Below are positions 1-8,585 of a DNA stretch of 22,052 nucleotides, one piece after another. The stretch is taken from positions 1 to 22,052 of the forward strand of contig JAYEHH010000006.1 in assembly GCA_034716235.1 (NCBI GenBank), read 5' to 3'. Every line of letters begins with the position of its first letter. Position 1 is the stretch's first letter. A program made the translations under genes and the position numbers. This DNA comes from M55B174 sp034716235 (GTDB lineage: Bacteria; Patescibacteriota; Minisyncoccia; CAIUEV01; JAHKAQ01). The notes under the pieces are model-generated. The model made no database searches. It worked only from the letters and a program-made list of their open reading frames with translations, and had not been told where the DNA came from.

Positions 1-2
1 TT

Positions 3-81
3 CAGTATATGCAATGTTTTGCAAAGTAAGACGAAGTAAAATATGGGAGAGTGAAATGCAACGAGCGAACCGCATATACTG
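3..81. repeat. Inverted repeat pair, 10 bp arms
   Basis: Positions 3-12 (CAGTATATGC) are exactly reverse-complementary to 72-81 (GCATATACTG), enclosing about 59 bases. The region 1-174 has no convincing gene. A short frame is open from position 2 to a TGA at 86-88, but it is too short to judge and could be the tail of an upstream gene. The pair could be a hairpin or the end of a repeat element; its function is unknown. Confidence 0.4.
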
Positions 82-134
82 TGTTAAGTGATCCGAACGA
101 AATAAAATAGAGCAAGAGCGCAACGGGGCTTGAG

Positions 135-180
135 TTGAGGATTTGTCTTTCATTATTATAAGTAGGTCAAAAAATTATTT
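135..180. repeat. Left imperfect inverted repeat of methyltransferase cassette
   Basis: This stretch pairs with 946-988 in inverted orientation. Two 13-bp blocks are exact: TTGAGGATTTGTC at 135-147 matches 976-988, and CAAAAAATTATTT at 168-180 matches 946-958. The spacers between the blocks are partly similar. The inner block covers the methyltransferase stop codon, so the repeat tightly brackets this one gene. Confidence 0.55.
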
Positions 181-930
181 TTCAGCTATCCAAAATAATC
201 TGTGACTACTTAATTTTATACCTTCCTTGTTAAGTTCTTTATCAACCTTTTCAAGATGTGCCTTGTCTTTTATTTTATCAAAATCAGGAATTATTGGAGC
301 TCTTTCGAGAGTTTCTACGATATCATTTATTGAGGAATAAACTTGATAAAATTTAAAATATTTTGATTCAACGAGTTTCATTCCAGATTGGTATAATAAT
401 TTTTTTATTGATTCAAGCTTTGTTTTCTGATGTGGATAATTTTGCCCTCTTCCAAATTTTTTTTTGAGTTCAATTTTATCTTTTTCGCCAATAGTTTCTT
501 TAATCGTTAACCCTTTTCTCTTTAAAACACGAAAACTTTCTTTAATAAAATCAATGTTGGCAGAAAGTGGCCCCCTTGAGCTAAAAACAATATCAAAATA
601 CTCGTCTTTGAAGGGTAGATTTTTCCCATCAGCAACCTTAAAAATCACATTCTTGATATCTGTTTCTCTTTTTATTTTTTCTGCACTTTTTATATAATCA
701 TCAAAAGGATCAACGCCAATAATTTCCTTAAAAAATGGAGAAAGTTTGAGTGTTAGTTCGCCAGACCCACATCCCAAGTCCAATATTCTAAAATCTCTAT
801 TGGCGAATTTTTTAAGATACTCAAAAAAAATTGGTTTTTCTCCAGCAATCAATTTACCTTGTCCATGAAACTCGTATTTCTTGAATTTCTTTGAACTTTT
901 TTTGTAAAAACTATCGTGATGGTCTTTCAT
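175..930 (-). CDS. Class I SAM-dependent methyltransferase
   Basis: The 251-residue protein has a Rossmann methyltransferase fold. Motif I is LDLGCGSGE at residues 50-58, followed by the acidic post-I strand IGVDP (71-75), an AD-G adenine-contact region near 100-102, and FDIVFSS at 112-118 (motif IV position). It resembles the UbiE/Methyltransf_11 type of small-molecule or RNA methyltransferase, but no substrate-specific motif is visible and I cannot name the substrate. The start is ATG. The gene stands alone on the minus strand, divergent from recG, and lies inside imperfect inverted repeats (135-180 and 946-988), which suggests it is accessory and possibly mobile. It has no operon partner in the window. 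Confidence 0.85.
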   Translation of the reverse strand: MKDHHDSFYKKSSKKFKKYEFHGQGKLIAGEKPIFFEYLKKFANRDFRILDLGCGSGELTLKLSPFFKEIIGVDPFDDYIKSAEKIKRETDIKNVIFKVADGKNLPFKDEYFDIVFSSRGPLSANIDFIKESFRVLKRKGLTIKETIGEKDKIELKKKFGRGQNYPHQKTKLESIKKLLYQSGMKLVESKYFKFYQVYSSINDIVETLERAPIIPDFDKIKDKAHLEKVDKELNKEGIKLSSHRLFWIAEK

Positions 931-945
931 GTTTATCTCGTTATT

Positions 946-988
946 AAATAATTTTTTGCCCTTATATATTTTTTGGACAAATCCTCAA
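946..988. repeat. Right imperfect inverted repeat of methyltransferase cassette
   Basis: This is the partner of 135-180, with exact 13-bp blocks at 946-958 and 976-988. It lies 15 bp upstream of the methyltransferase start, so it also occupies the gene's 5' leader or promoter region. The rest of 989-1138, between the divergent methyltransferase and recG genes, is non-coding. Confidence 0.55.
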
Positions 989-1072
989 TTTCGTCTAACT
1001 CGCTACCATACGAACTTCCTCACCTATAATAATCCTAAGTTGTATGTTATTCAAGCTTTTGTTAATCTTGAT

Positions 1073-1092
1073 GCATAAATAGTATTTTATGC
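1073..1092. repeat. Small palindrome upstream of recG
   Basis: GCATAAA (1073-1079) and TTTATGC (1086-1092) form a 7-bp inverted repeat with a 6-base centre, 46 bp upstream of the recG ATG. It could be an operator or simply an AT-rich palindrome. No clear promoter pair was found beside it. Confidence 0.3.
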
Positions 1093-1138
1093 AAAACTGA
1101 AAAAATATTGTAGTTACCTATTTACATAACAAACCCTT

Positions 1139-3241
1139 ATGCCCCGCGAAAACATCAATTTAAACTCTCCCGTCTCAGATCTTAAAGGTGCCGGCCCTCA
1201 ATATACCAACAAGTTATTCTCTTTAGGTGTTGAAACCTTGCGAGATCTCCTTTTTCATTTCCCCTTCCGCTGGGATGATTTTTCTCAAACAGTTGCTATT
1301 GCTAAAATTAAACCAGACGAGAAAATTACTATTGTCGCTGGATTAATCTCTGTAAAAAATATTCGCACTTTTCATACAAAAATGGCCATCACCGAAGCTG
1401 TGGCTTCTGATAATTCGGGTAGTCTTAAGATTATTTGGTACAATCAGCCCTTTTTAGAGCAATCTTTAAAAGAAGGCCAGAGTTACCGTTTCAGTGGGAA
1501 AGCTAAGTTAACTGCCAAAGGACTGACCCTGCAAGCTCCCTCTTTTGAAATAGCCAGCAGAGAAAAAACTCAAACTGGAGGATTAATTCCCGTTTACCAT
1601 GTCACTGAAGGGCTTTCCCCTAAAATGTTCCGGTATTTTATAAGACAAGTGATTCCTTATGCTACCAATTTAAAAGAATACTTACCGACAGATATTATTC
1701 AGCGCCAAAACTTCTTATCTTTTGCAGAAGCTGTCAAAAAAATTCATTTTCCTGAGAACAGGCAAGACGTAATGGCTGCTAAAACAAGGCTAGGATTTGA
1801 TGAATTATTTATTTTTCAATTAAGCTATCAAATCAAAAAAGTTCGCTGGCAAAAAAATAAAGCTATTAAAATAAAACGAGATGTCAAATTTATAAAAAAG
1901 ATTTTAAGTAAGCTTCCTTTTGAATTGACGAGAGATCAAAAAATAGCTCTATGGGAAACCGTTAGCGATTGTAGTCAAACAGTTCCTATGAATCGATTGC
2001 TGGAAGGTGACGTAGGCAGTGGAAAAACAATTGTGGCTGTAATTGCCTGCTTCAATGCCTCTCAAAAAGGATACCAAACAGCGTTAATGGCTCCTACAGA
2101 AATTCTAGCTCGTCAGCATTTTGAAGAAGTAAAAAAGATTGCTGGTCAATTTAACATCCACTGTGCCTTGCTAACCAATTCTTTGAGTATTTCTTTCCGT
2201 AAAAGACAACACCAAAGTACCAAGGAACAATTATTGCAAAAAATAAATAAAGGAGAAATAAAATTAGTTGTTGGCACTCATGCTGTAATTCAAAAAAATG
2301 TTAACTTTAAAAATTTAGCTCTAGTGGTGATTGACGAACAACATCGCTTTGGAGTAAAACAACGTTCTTACCTTATTAACACGACAGAAAAAACAAGAGA
2401 CGGGCTACCGAATACAGTTCCCCATCTTTTATCTATGACTGCCACACCAATCCCTCGCTCCTTGGCTCTTACCGTTTTTGGAGATTTAAATATTTCTTTA
2501 ATTAAACAACTCCCTAAGGGACGAAGAAAAATAATTACTAAAATAATAACTCCTCGCCACCGCTCTCAAACTTATCAATTTATTAGAGAACAAATTAAAA
2601 AAGGAAGACAAGCTTTTATTATTTGCCCCTTAATTGAAGAATCGGAAATATTAATAGCTAAAGCAGTTAAGGCAGAATATGAAAAACTTAATCAAGAAAT
2701 TTTTCCTGATTTAACGGTTGGTCTTTTGCACGGAAAGTTAAAGACCGTTGAGAAAGAACAGATTATGAAAAAATTTAGCCAGAATAAAATTTCAATTTTA
2801 ATCTCTACTTCAGTGGTAGAAGTGGGAATAGACATTCCTAATGCTACTGTAATGGTAATTGAAGGGGCTGAAAGATTCGGGCTTTCTCAGCTTCATCAAT
2901 TTCGCGGTCGAGTAGGACGAGGTAAACACCAATCTTTCTGTTTTCTCTTTACCGAATCTCCTTCTCAAAAAACATGGGAAAGAATAAAATCCCTGGAACA
3001 AACTCAGGATGGATTTAAATTAGCTCAAAAAGATTTAAATATGAGAGGCCCCGGAGAACTTTTAGGAGAGCGCCAATCAGGATTTTCTAATTTAACCATT
3101 GCTTCCTTGAGAAATATTCAACTTATAAAAACCTCCCGAATGGAAGCGGAGACTTTAATTAAAAAGGACCTTCAATTAAAGTCCTGTCCCTTGTTGAAAA
3201 AAAGAATGAAATTATTCAATAAAAATGTTCACTTTGAATAA
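1139..3241 (+). CDS. recG: ATP-dependent DNA helicase RecG
   Basis: RecG is a superfamily 2 translocase that regresses stalled replication forks and branch-migrates Holliday junctions. The 700-residue product is close to the usual ~690. The N-terminal wedge/OB region (about 1-250) carries FHFPFRWDD. The helicase core shows Walker A GDVGSGKT (290-297), the DEQH box (399-402), SMTATPIPRSL (432-442), and later HGKL, VEVGIDIPNA and QFRGRVGRG motifs typical of RecG. ATG 1139 was chosen because the NLNSPVSDLKGAG beginning matches the family. No Shine-Dalgarno is visible (upstream bases AAACCCTT). It is the only large plus-strand gene here and ends 10 bp from the convergent end of mraY. Confidence 0.97.
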   Translation: MPRENINLNSPVSDLKGAGPQYTNKLFSLGVETLRDLLFHFPFRWDDFSQTVAIAKIKPDEKITIVAGLISVKNIRTFHTKMAITEAVASDNSGSLKIIWYNQPFLEQSLKEGQSYRFSGKAKLTAKGLTLQAPSFEIASREKTQTGGLIPVYHVTEGLSPKMFRYFIRQVIPYATNLKEYLPTDIIQRQNFLSFAEAVKKIHFPENRQDVMAAKTRLGFDELFIFQLSYQIKKVRWQKNKAIKIKRDVKFIKKILSKLPFELTRDQKIALWETVSDCSQTVPMNRLLEGDVGSGKTIVAVIACFNASQKGYQTALMAPTEILARQHFEEVKKIAGQFNIHCALLTNSLSISFRKRQHQSTKEQLLQKINKGEIKLVVGTHAVIQKNVNFKNLALVVIDEQHRFGVKQRSYLINTTEKTRDGLPNTVPHLLSMTATPIPRSLALTVFGDLNISLIKQLPKGRRKIITKIITPRHRSQTYQFIREQIKKGRQAFIICPLIEESEILIAKAVKAEYEKLNQEIFPDLTVGLLHGKLKTVEKEQIMKKFSQNKISILISTSVVEVGIDIPNATVMVIEGAERFGLSQLHQFRGRVGRGKHQSFCFLFTESPSQKTWERIKSLEQTQDGFKLAQKDLNMRGPGELLGERQSGFSNLTIASLRNIQLIKTSRMEAETLIKKDLQLKSCPLLKKRMKLFNKNVHFE

Positions 3242-3251
3242 AAGCCAGTCT

Positions 3252-4340
3252 TTAGCCTCCTCCTAATATGCCAATAGAAACACCTATTACTCCCATTACC
3301 GCTGAAATTATCCAAAAACGCATAACAACTTTAGACTCGGGCCAGCCCTTGGCTCTAAAATGGTAATGGATAGGAGCTGCTAAAAATATCTTTTTACCAT
3401 GAAAGAATTTTTTGGAGATGAGCTGGATAATGACTGATAAAGCTTCCGCCACATATATGAAACAGATAAAAGGTAAGACTAAGGATGAATTAGTAAGCAT
3501 AGCTACCACTCCTAGAGTCGTTCCAAGGCTAAAAGCTCCTGTATCTCCCATAAAAAAACGTGCTGGATGGATATTAAACCACAAGAAAGCCAATAATCCC
3601 CCACTAAGCACTCCACATAGAGCTGCCAAATCTATTCTCCCTTGAAAAAAGGCTAATAAGGAAAAAGAACTAAAAGCAAACAAAAGAATGCCTCCGTTTA
3701 AACCATCTAGGCCATCAGTCACATTGGAGGCCGTTGCCATGGCTAGAATCACGAAGATAAAGTAGGCTATGTACCACCAACCTATTTCAAAATCACCAAT
3801 ACCAGGAAGATGAATACTGTCATAGCCCAACTTAAAATGAAACCAGAGACCTCCTATTAAAGCGATTACTAACAACCAGAGCACTCTATAAAGAAACCTA
3901 ATACCACCACCCTTATTACTACCAATCCCTCGAGAGCTAAAATAATCATCCAATAATCCAATAAAACCAGTGGTTACTAGGGCAAAAATTGGTAACCATG
4001 TTTGGGAACGAGAGAAAAAATTTAAATTTCCCCAAAATCCTTGGGGATCTATTTTAGAAACCACTAGAAAAATTAACGCCAATATAAAAGCCGTAACCCA
4101 AACCAATAAACCTCCCATAAGTGGCGTTCCTTCCTTATTTTTCGTAACACTTCTAGTAATAGGAGCCTTATCTCCATCCACAGTCGTTCTTTTAGTCTTT
4201 GCTCTGAAACGTTTACTATACAGAAAAGCAGTTAGTAAGGGTGCCCAAAAAATAGCCAAGACAAAAGCAAAAAGGCTCAATAAAAAAACTTTTATTAAAT
4301 CTACATACAGCGGAACCGTAAGAATTTGAGCAAATTCCAT
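3252..4340 (-). CDS. mraY: Phospho-N-acetylmuramoyl-pentapeptide transferase
   Basis: MraY transfers phospho-MurNAc-pentapeptide from UDP to undecaprenyl phosphate, making lipid I at the inner membrane. The frame opens at a TTG at 4382 (376 aa). Residue numbers here follow that frame. I prefer the ATG at 4340 (residue 15), which gives 362 aa, close to the family length and N-terminus. Hallmarks are GTPLMGG (85-91), the catalytic pair D145 D146 in LLDDYF, NVTDGLDGLNGG (220-231), FMGD (277-280) and PIHYHF (337-342), spread over about ten hydrophobic segments. It lies 67 bp downstream of dacA, so two wall genes are neighbours. The start remains uncertain because neither candidate has a clear ribosome binding site. 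Confidence 0.95.
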   Translation of the reverse strand: MEFAQILTVPLYVDLIKVFLLSLFAFVLAIFWAPLLTAFLYSKRFRAKTKRTTVDGDKAPITRSVTKNKEGTPLMGGLLVWVTAFILALIFLVVSKIDPQGFWGNLNFFSRSQTWLPIFALVTTGFIGLLDDYFSSRGIGSNKGGGIRFLYRVLWLLVIALIGGLWFHFKLGYDSIHLPGIGDFEIGWWYIAYFIFVILAMATASNVTDGLDGLNGGILLFAFSSFSLLAFFQGRIDLAALCGVLSGGLLAFLWFNIHPARFFMGDTGAFSLGTTLGVVAMLTNSSLVLPFICFIYVAEALSVIIQLISKKFFHGKKIFLAAPIHYHFRAKGWPESKVVMRFWIISAVMGVIGVSIGILGGG

Positions 4341-4407
4341 AAGCTTAGTTATTATTTGACACAATATTATTATCTCAATCAATCCATAGTAGCTTGATAA
4401 TTGTTAT

Positions 4408-5370
4408 TTACCAATAATAATTATCAAAACCCCAATTAATCATCTCTTGCATCTCCTCCCAACGCATTGTTTTATCACCATTTAAAATCACTCCTATAAT
4501 CTCTCGCTGTTTTTTCTTACTCCGCATGCCTGTCATTAAACAATATCCTGCATTATAGGTAAATCCTGTTTTACCGAAGATTACCCTAGGGGCTAAAGCT
4601 TCGTCTTTCAAGAAAATATTAGTATTTCCTACTCGGTGAGAAAGTAGTCCATCACAAGAATCAACCTGGATTGGCCCATGAATTTGCATTGTTTTAACTA
4701 TTTTCTTTTTTTGAGAAGCATATTGAGCAATTTTAGCTACATCATAGGCGGTAGAATAAGAAATTTCGTCTTCTAACCCTGACGGTTCTTGAAAATTAGT
4801 GTCTTGAACACCTATTTCTCTTGCTTTAGCATTCATTAGCTCTGCAAATTGCTGTTCGCTCCCCGCTAAATGTTCAGCTAGAGCAATGGCAGCAGTATTG
4901 TCAGAATTCATAACCATTGCCTTAAATAAATCACCGGCTTCTACAATCTCATCTTCCCTGAAATGAACTCCGGCTCCTCCCGAAAAAGTCGCTTTATGAC
5001 TAATCTTGACATCTTCTTTCCAACTACCAATTTTTTCATCTACCACAATAGCCGTCATTATTTTAGTTAAACTGGCTATGGGCATCTTTTTTCTTTCATC
5101 CTTTTTATATAAAACTTTACCGCTCGCTATATCAATAGCAATCGCAGAATGCGACCATAAAAGAGGTGGCTGAGGATTTGCATCCTCAATTAACCTAGGA
5201 ATATTTTCAAATTCTTTCAAAGAAATGATTTCATTGGTTTTTCCTTCCGCTGGGACAATAAAATCCGCGGTTTCTACTACCGGAGTTTCCGTGGATTCTA
5301 ATCCTTGGACAATTTTCCAAGTTCCGCCGAAAGTAACGGCTAATATAATAACTAAAAGTGAAACTAACAT
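4408..5370 (-). CDS. dacA: D-alanyl-D-alanine carboxypeptidase (PBP5/DacA-like)
   Basis: This is a serine penicillin-binding protein of the S11 peptidase family that trims the terminal D-Ala of peptidoglycan stem peptides outside the membrane. The 320-residue product begins with a hydrophobic signal or anchor (residues 1-16, LVSLLVIILAVTF). The three active-site motifs are present: S100-LT-K103, S156-D-N158 and K267-T-G269. The protein ends about 50 residues after KTG, so the beta-rich C-terminal PBP5 domain is absent. The catalytic domain is complete, so a transpeptidase-like role is unlikely. Its ATG overlaps the scpB stop by 7 bp (ATGTTAG), implying translational coupling with the condensin subunit. 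The exact paralogue name is uncertain. Confidence 0.9.
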   Translation of the reverse strand: MLVSLLVIILAVTFGGTWKIVQGLESTETPVVETADFIVPAEGKTNEIISLKEFENIPRLIEDANPQPPLLWSHSAIAIDIASGKVLYKKDERKKMPIASLTKIMTAIVVDEKIGSWKEDVKISHKATFSGGAGVHFREDEIVEAGDLFKAMVMNSDNTAAIALAEHLAGSEQQFAELMNAKAREIGVQDTNFQEPSGLEDEISYSTAYDVAKIAQYASQKKKIVKTMQIHGPIQVDSCDGLLSHRVGNTNIFLKDEALAPRVIFGKTGFTYNAGYCLMTGMRSKKKQREIIGVILNGDKTMRWEEMQEMINWGFDNYYW

Positions 5371-5912
5371 TTGGGTTTTTCTTCTTGAGCTAAAAAGTTT
5401 TTTAATTTTTCATCTTCAGCCAGCTCTTGATACGCGGAGAGATCTTCAACTTTCTCAATCCCTAAAGACTTGAGAAATTTTAAACTAGGAGAATACTTTT
5501 TTACTCCATTGACTTCTTTCAATACAATCATTCCTTTAATTGTTAAATTTCTAATAGTTCGCGATGACTGAATCCCCCTTATCATTTCTATTTCCTCTTC
5601 CGTCACTGGTTTTCTATAAGCAATTATTGCTAAAACTTCCATACTGGCCTTCCCTATTTTTTCTTCTTCCCGACGCTTAATAAGTTTTTTTACAAAACTA
5701 GCATTAACCGAATCTGTGACCAGTTGATATCTCCCATTGGCAGTTACCACTTTCAGGCCACTAAGTTCTAAAGTTTTAGCTACTTGCTTTAAAGCAAGAC
5801 TTACTTTAGTTTTACTAATTTTTATTAATTTAGCAAGACTAGAAGAAGTCAGTGGCACGTCACTGACAAAAAGTAAAGAGATAATTATTTGACTTATTTT
5901 ATTGAGGGACAT
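5364..5912 (-). CDS. scpB: Segregation and condensation protein B
   Basis: ScpB is the winged-helix (kite) subunit that binds the kleisin ScpA in the SMC-ScpAB condensin, needed for chromosome compaction and segregation. The frame opens at an ATG at 5936. I chose the ATG at 5912 (182 aa, MSLNKIS) because AGGGG lies 5 bases upstream, one of the few good Shine-Dalgarno sequences in the window. The family signature ALAIIAYRKPVT appears as VLAIIAYRKPVTEEEI, followed by IRGIQSSRTIRNL. It overlaps the end of the upstream membrane-protein gene and the start of dacA, so it is embedded in a tightly packed operon. Confidence 0.93.
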   Translation of the reverse strand: MSLNKISQIIISLLFVSDVPLTSSSLAKLIKISKTKVSLALKQVAKTLELSGLKVVTANGRYQLVTDSVNASFVKKLIKRREEEKIGKASMEVLAIIAYRKPVTEEEIEMIRGIQSSRTIRNLTIKGMIVLKEVNGVKKYSPSLKFLKSLGIEKVEDLSAYQELAEDEKLKNFLAQEEKPKC

Positions 5913-7392
5913 TTTCCCCTGTTGCCTTGGTTTCATCGGGTTTACTTTCTAATGCTTCTAAACTACTCGTATCACCACTTCCATCAACTTCATCTTTTGA
6001 CAAAAGCAATTTTAGAACAGCTGTACCAAACTTTTTGCTTGTTACAATAATTACTCCATCTTTAGCAACGGCATAATCAAGAGAAAGTAGCTGGTCGGAT
6101 GTAAAATTAATATAGCGTCTTTGTTCACTGACGGTACTGTCGCTAAATAATTTATCACTCTTTAAAAATTTTTGATTGCTAGCCGAGTAAAGAGATCTTA
6201 GATCATTAGCCATGGTAGTCTCCCACCCCTTAAAAAAATCTAGAGAAAGGCTTGACCCTGTTTTAGAAATAAACAGCATTCCCAGCCTAATCTGACCGTT
6301 AACCTTGACATCTTTTGGCTCAAAATAAATTAATAATTTATAAGTAGCTAATCGCTCTTTTAATTCAGCTTCTTTGCCCGGTATTAATTTTAGTCCAAAG
6401 ATATTCGTCAGCTCATCTAGTGTTAATAAACTATCCTCCTTATAGATATTCAAGAAATAGACTTCATTTTCTGAAAAAAGATTTAGATTCTGTTCAATAT
6501 AATTGTAGACGCTTTCTTTAGTAATCGCTCCGTCATCTAGCTCTTTTTCTGAAATACCAAATATATATTGTTGTATCTTTTTAAGAAAATTTTTCTTTTT
6601 GCCAGTTAAATCTTTCGCAAATAAATTTATTTCCATTATCTGACTATTGCCTAAAAGCTGTTGAGTGTTGAGAGAAGAATAGTCAACAGGAGTTTCTTCA
6701 GTAGTTTCTTCAGGGATTTCTTCTTTTGGTGCTATTGGTTCTTGCACTTCTTGTGACTCCGGTACTTGATTTTCTATTGGTTCATTCAGCTCTTGTGATT
6801 CTGGTGCTTTTTGCGATTCATCAGATAGCTCATATAATTCATTCTCATCTCCTTCATCACTAACTCCTACACCTAATACATTTTTACCTTTTTCTATGAC
6901 CCCTGAAATAAAATTATTAACATTACTTAAATTACTATCAGAAAAAGAAAGCAAAATAATACCAGCCACCAAAAACAATAAGGCAATAATAAGCGGTATA
7001 ATGTTTTTTTTAGGCTTGTTCGGGGTAGAAGCAGTTTTCTTTTGAGGAGAATTAAAATTCTTTTTAATTGGACTATCAGCCCTAATATCAATTTTTGATT
7101 TAATCCCTTTTTCATTTTGAGGAGAAGGCTCATTATCAGCCTCATCAGTCTTTTTGGCAATAAAAGAAGAAAAGAAATCTTTTATTTTTTGATCCAAGGA
7201 TAATGCTTTTTTAAACTTAACAGGTTCAGACTTCCCTTCTTGTTTAATTTTATTTTCTTCTCTGACAAAAAGAGTAAAATTCTCCAAAACATCCTTTGTC
7301 TTTCCTTTTGTCTTTCCTTTAGCAAATGCTTTCAACTTATCGAAAGTAATCAATTCTATTTTTATTTTATTGTCATCTGTTTTTGTTTGCAT
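5899..7392 (-). CDS. Unknown single-pass membrane protein between scpA and scpB
   Basis: I do not recognise a named domain. The 497-residue product has a lysine-rich cytoplasmic N-terminus (1-130), one strong membrane segment (about 131-150, IIPLIIALLFLVAGIILLSF), an acidic Glu/Pro/Gln linker (about 175-240) with the imperfect repeats PESQELNEPI and PESQEVQEPI, and a folded outer domain (about 245-465) containing WETTMANDLRSLY and a late SLDYAVAKDGVIIVTS strand pair. The positive-inside rule favours N-in/C-out topology. It starts 36 bp after scpA and overlaps scpB, so it is co-transcribed with the condensin genes. A membrane-tethering or envelope role is possible, but nothing in the sequence proves it. 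Confidence 0.75.
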   Translation of the reverse strand: MQTKTDDNKIKIELITFDKLKAFAKGKTKGKTKDVLENFTLFVREENKIKQEGKSEPVKFKKALSLDQKIKDFFSSFIAKKTDEADNEPSPQNEKGIKSKIDIRADSPIKKNFNSPQKKTASTPNKPKKNIIPLIIALLFLVAGIILLSFSDSNLSNVNNFISGVIEKGKNVLGVGVSDEGDENELYELSDESQKAPESQELNEPIENQVPESQEVQEPIAPKEEIPEETTEETPVDYSSLNTQQLLGNSQIMEINLFAKDLTGKKKNFLKKIQQYIFGISEKELDDGAITKESVYNYIEQNLNLFSENEVYFLNIYKEDSLLTLDELTNIFGLKLIPGKEAELKERLATYKLLIYFEPKDVKVNGQIRLGMLFISKTGSSLSLDFFKGWETTMANDLRSLYSASNQKFLKSDKLFSDSTVSEQRRYINFTSDQLLSLDYAVAKDGVIIVTSKKFGTAVLKLLLSKDEVDGSGDTSSLEALESKPDETKATGENVPQ

Positions 7393-7428
7393 GGTATTAA
7401 AATTTCTTTTAAAAAATTTCAGGAATCA

Positions 7429-8160
7429 TTAAGCTTCTAACATTAAAATATCTCCTAGAAAATTTTTCTGTTGTAGCCGAACCTTTGCTCTTTTAGCTAA
7501 TTCTAAAGAAGCTAAAAAAGTTAAAGTAATTTCTGCCCGATTCATGTTTTTAGAAAATTTAAAGAAGCTAGTTTTTTTTGATTTTGTTATACTTTCAAAT
7601 ATTGATTGAATAACGCTACTTATTTCAATCCGAGAGCTTACAGTCTCTTCTCTTAATGTACTAAAATTTGGCAATTTATTCAACACCCCTTCAAATACAA
7701 CTCTCAAGCCATTTTTGTCTATGGCTAAATTTTTCAAGTTGTCACTGTTCTGATCTAATCTATGAATATATTGCCTACAGAAAAAAGGATTTTTAAGATA
7801 TAATTTTTCTATTTTTTTAGTAGCTTTTCTAAATTTTGCGTAAATAATAACTCTCTGCTCAAAATCGGAAACTTCTTCCTCTTTTTCTTTAGCAGTTTTG
7901 TCAGATAGAGGTAATAAGTTTAGTGATTTTATTAAAGCCAGCTTAGATGCTACTCCAAGAAAGCCAACTAACTCCTCAAGACCAATTCTGTTCTTCTCTA
8001 CATACTCTAAGTATTGATCCGCTACTTGCGACAAAACTATCCGGTTAATGCTCAAATTATTTTGCTCAATAAGCTCCAATAATAAATCAAGAGGACCTAC
8101 GAAATTATCTACATCCAAGAAACGATTATTATTTTTACTGTTTTGTATTGTTTGATCCAA
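7429..8160 (-). CDS. scpA: Segregation and condensation protein A (kleisin)
   Basis: ScpA bridges the SMC ATPase heads and binds ScpB. The 243-residue product has the kleisin N-terminal signature FVGPLDLLLELI (20-31), followed by QVADQYLEYV and GFLGVASKLALIKSLNLLP. The C-terminal winged helix ends in EITLTFLASLELAKRAKVRLQQ, typical of the family. No ATG precedes the conserved core; the best start is TTG at 8160, so initiation is probably weak. It follows the receiver-domain gene by 43 bp. The partner scpB lies downstream but is separated by a 497-codon gene, whereas the two are adjacent in most bacteria. Confidence 0.93.
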   Translation of the reverse strand: MDQTIQNSKNNNRFLDVDNFVGPLDLLLELIEQNNLSINRIVLSQVADQYLEYVEKNRIGLEELVGFLGVASKLALIKSLNLLPLSDKTAKEKEEEVSDFEQRVIIYAKFRKATKKIEKLYLKNPFFCRQYIHRLDQNSDNLKNLAIDKNGLRVVFEGVLNKLPNFSTLREETVSSRIEISSVIQSIFESITKSKKTSFFKFSKNMNRAEITLTFLASLELAKRAKVRLQQKNFLGDILMLEA

Positions 8161-8203
8161 AATTTTATTTTTATTTATTTTTTAAAACACTAACAATTGT
8201 TCT

Positions 8204-8584
8204 TTATAAATAATCCTTAACTTTGTCAGCTAATTCATTCAGATCATAATCGGCCTTGATTAAAAATTCATTGGCTCCTAATTTGATAGCCTTAGCTTTC
8301 TCACTCTCCTGGCCGAGATTAGATGTTACAATAATTTTAATATTTTTAGTTTCAGGATCTTGTTTGATTAATTTTATAACTTCAAATCCATCTAACTCGG
8401 GCATAACCAAGTCCAAAAGAACAACGTCTGGTTTTATTTTTCTTATTTTATCTATCGTTTCCTTGCCGTCTGTAGTAACCGTCAAATCATATTCGCCATT
8501 GCCAAATTTCTTCTTGTATATTTCTACCAACATTTCATCGTCTTCCGCTATAAGTATTTTCTTTTTTTTATTTTCTTCTTCCAT
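8204..8584 (-). CDS. Stand-alone CheY-like response regulator receiver
   Basis: The 126-residue protein is a single receiver domain with no output domain. It has the acidic pocket D15-D16 in ILIAEDDE, phospho-acceptor D58 in VVLLDLVMPELDGFEV, the switch residue T87 in IIVTSN, and K110 in FLIKAD. All catalytic residues are intact, so it should accept phosphate from a histidine kinase or small donor. No kinase lies in the window. It starts 1 bp after the tsf stop, so it is very likely co-transcribed with rpsB-tsf, which is an odd partner for a signalling protein. Its output must be through protein-protein contact; the target is unknown. Confidence 0.92.
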   Translation of the reverse strand: MEEENKKKKILIAEDDEMLVEIYKKKFGNGEYDLTVTTDGKETIDKIRKIKPDVVLLDLVMPELDGFEVIKLIKQDPETKNIKIIVTSNLGQESEKAKAIKLGANEFLIKADYDLNELADKVKDYL

Positions 8585-8585
8585 T

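Noticed and set aside
3412..4329. Plus-strand open frames opposite mraY
   Set aside because: They are antisense shadows of a clear membrane-enzyme gene, with no start signals or recognisable products.
5913..5936. Upstream ATG for scpB
   Set aside because: It has no Shine-Dalgarno and lengthens the overlap with the preceding gene; the ATG at 5912 has AGGGG at proper distance.
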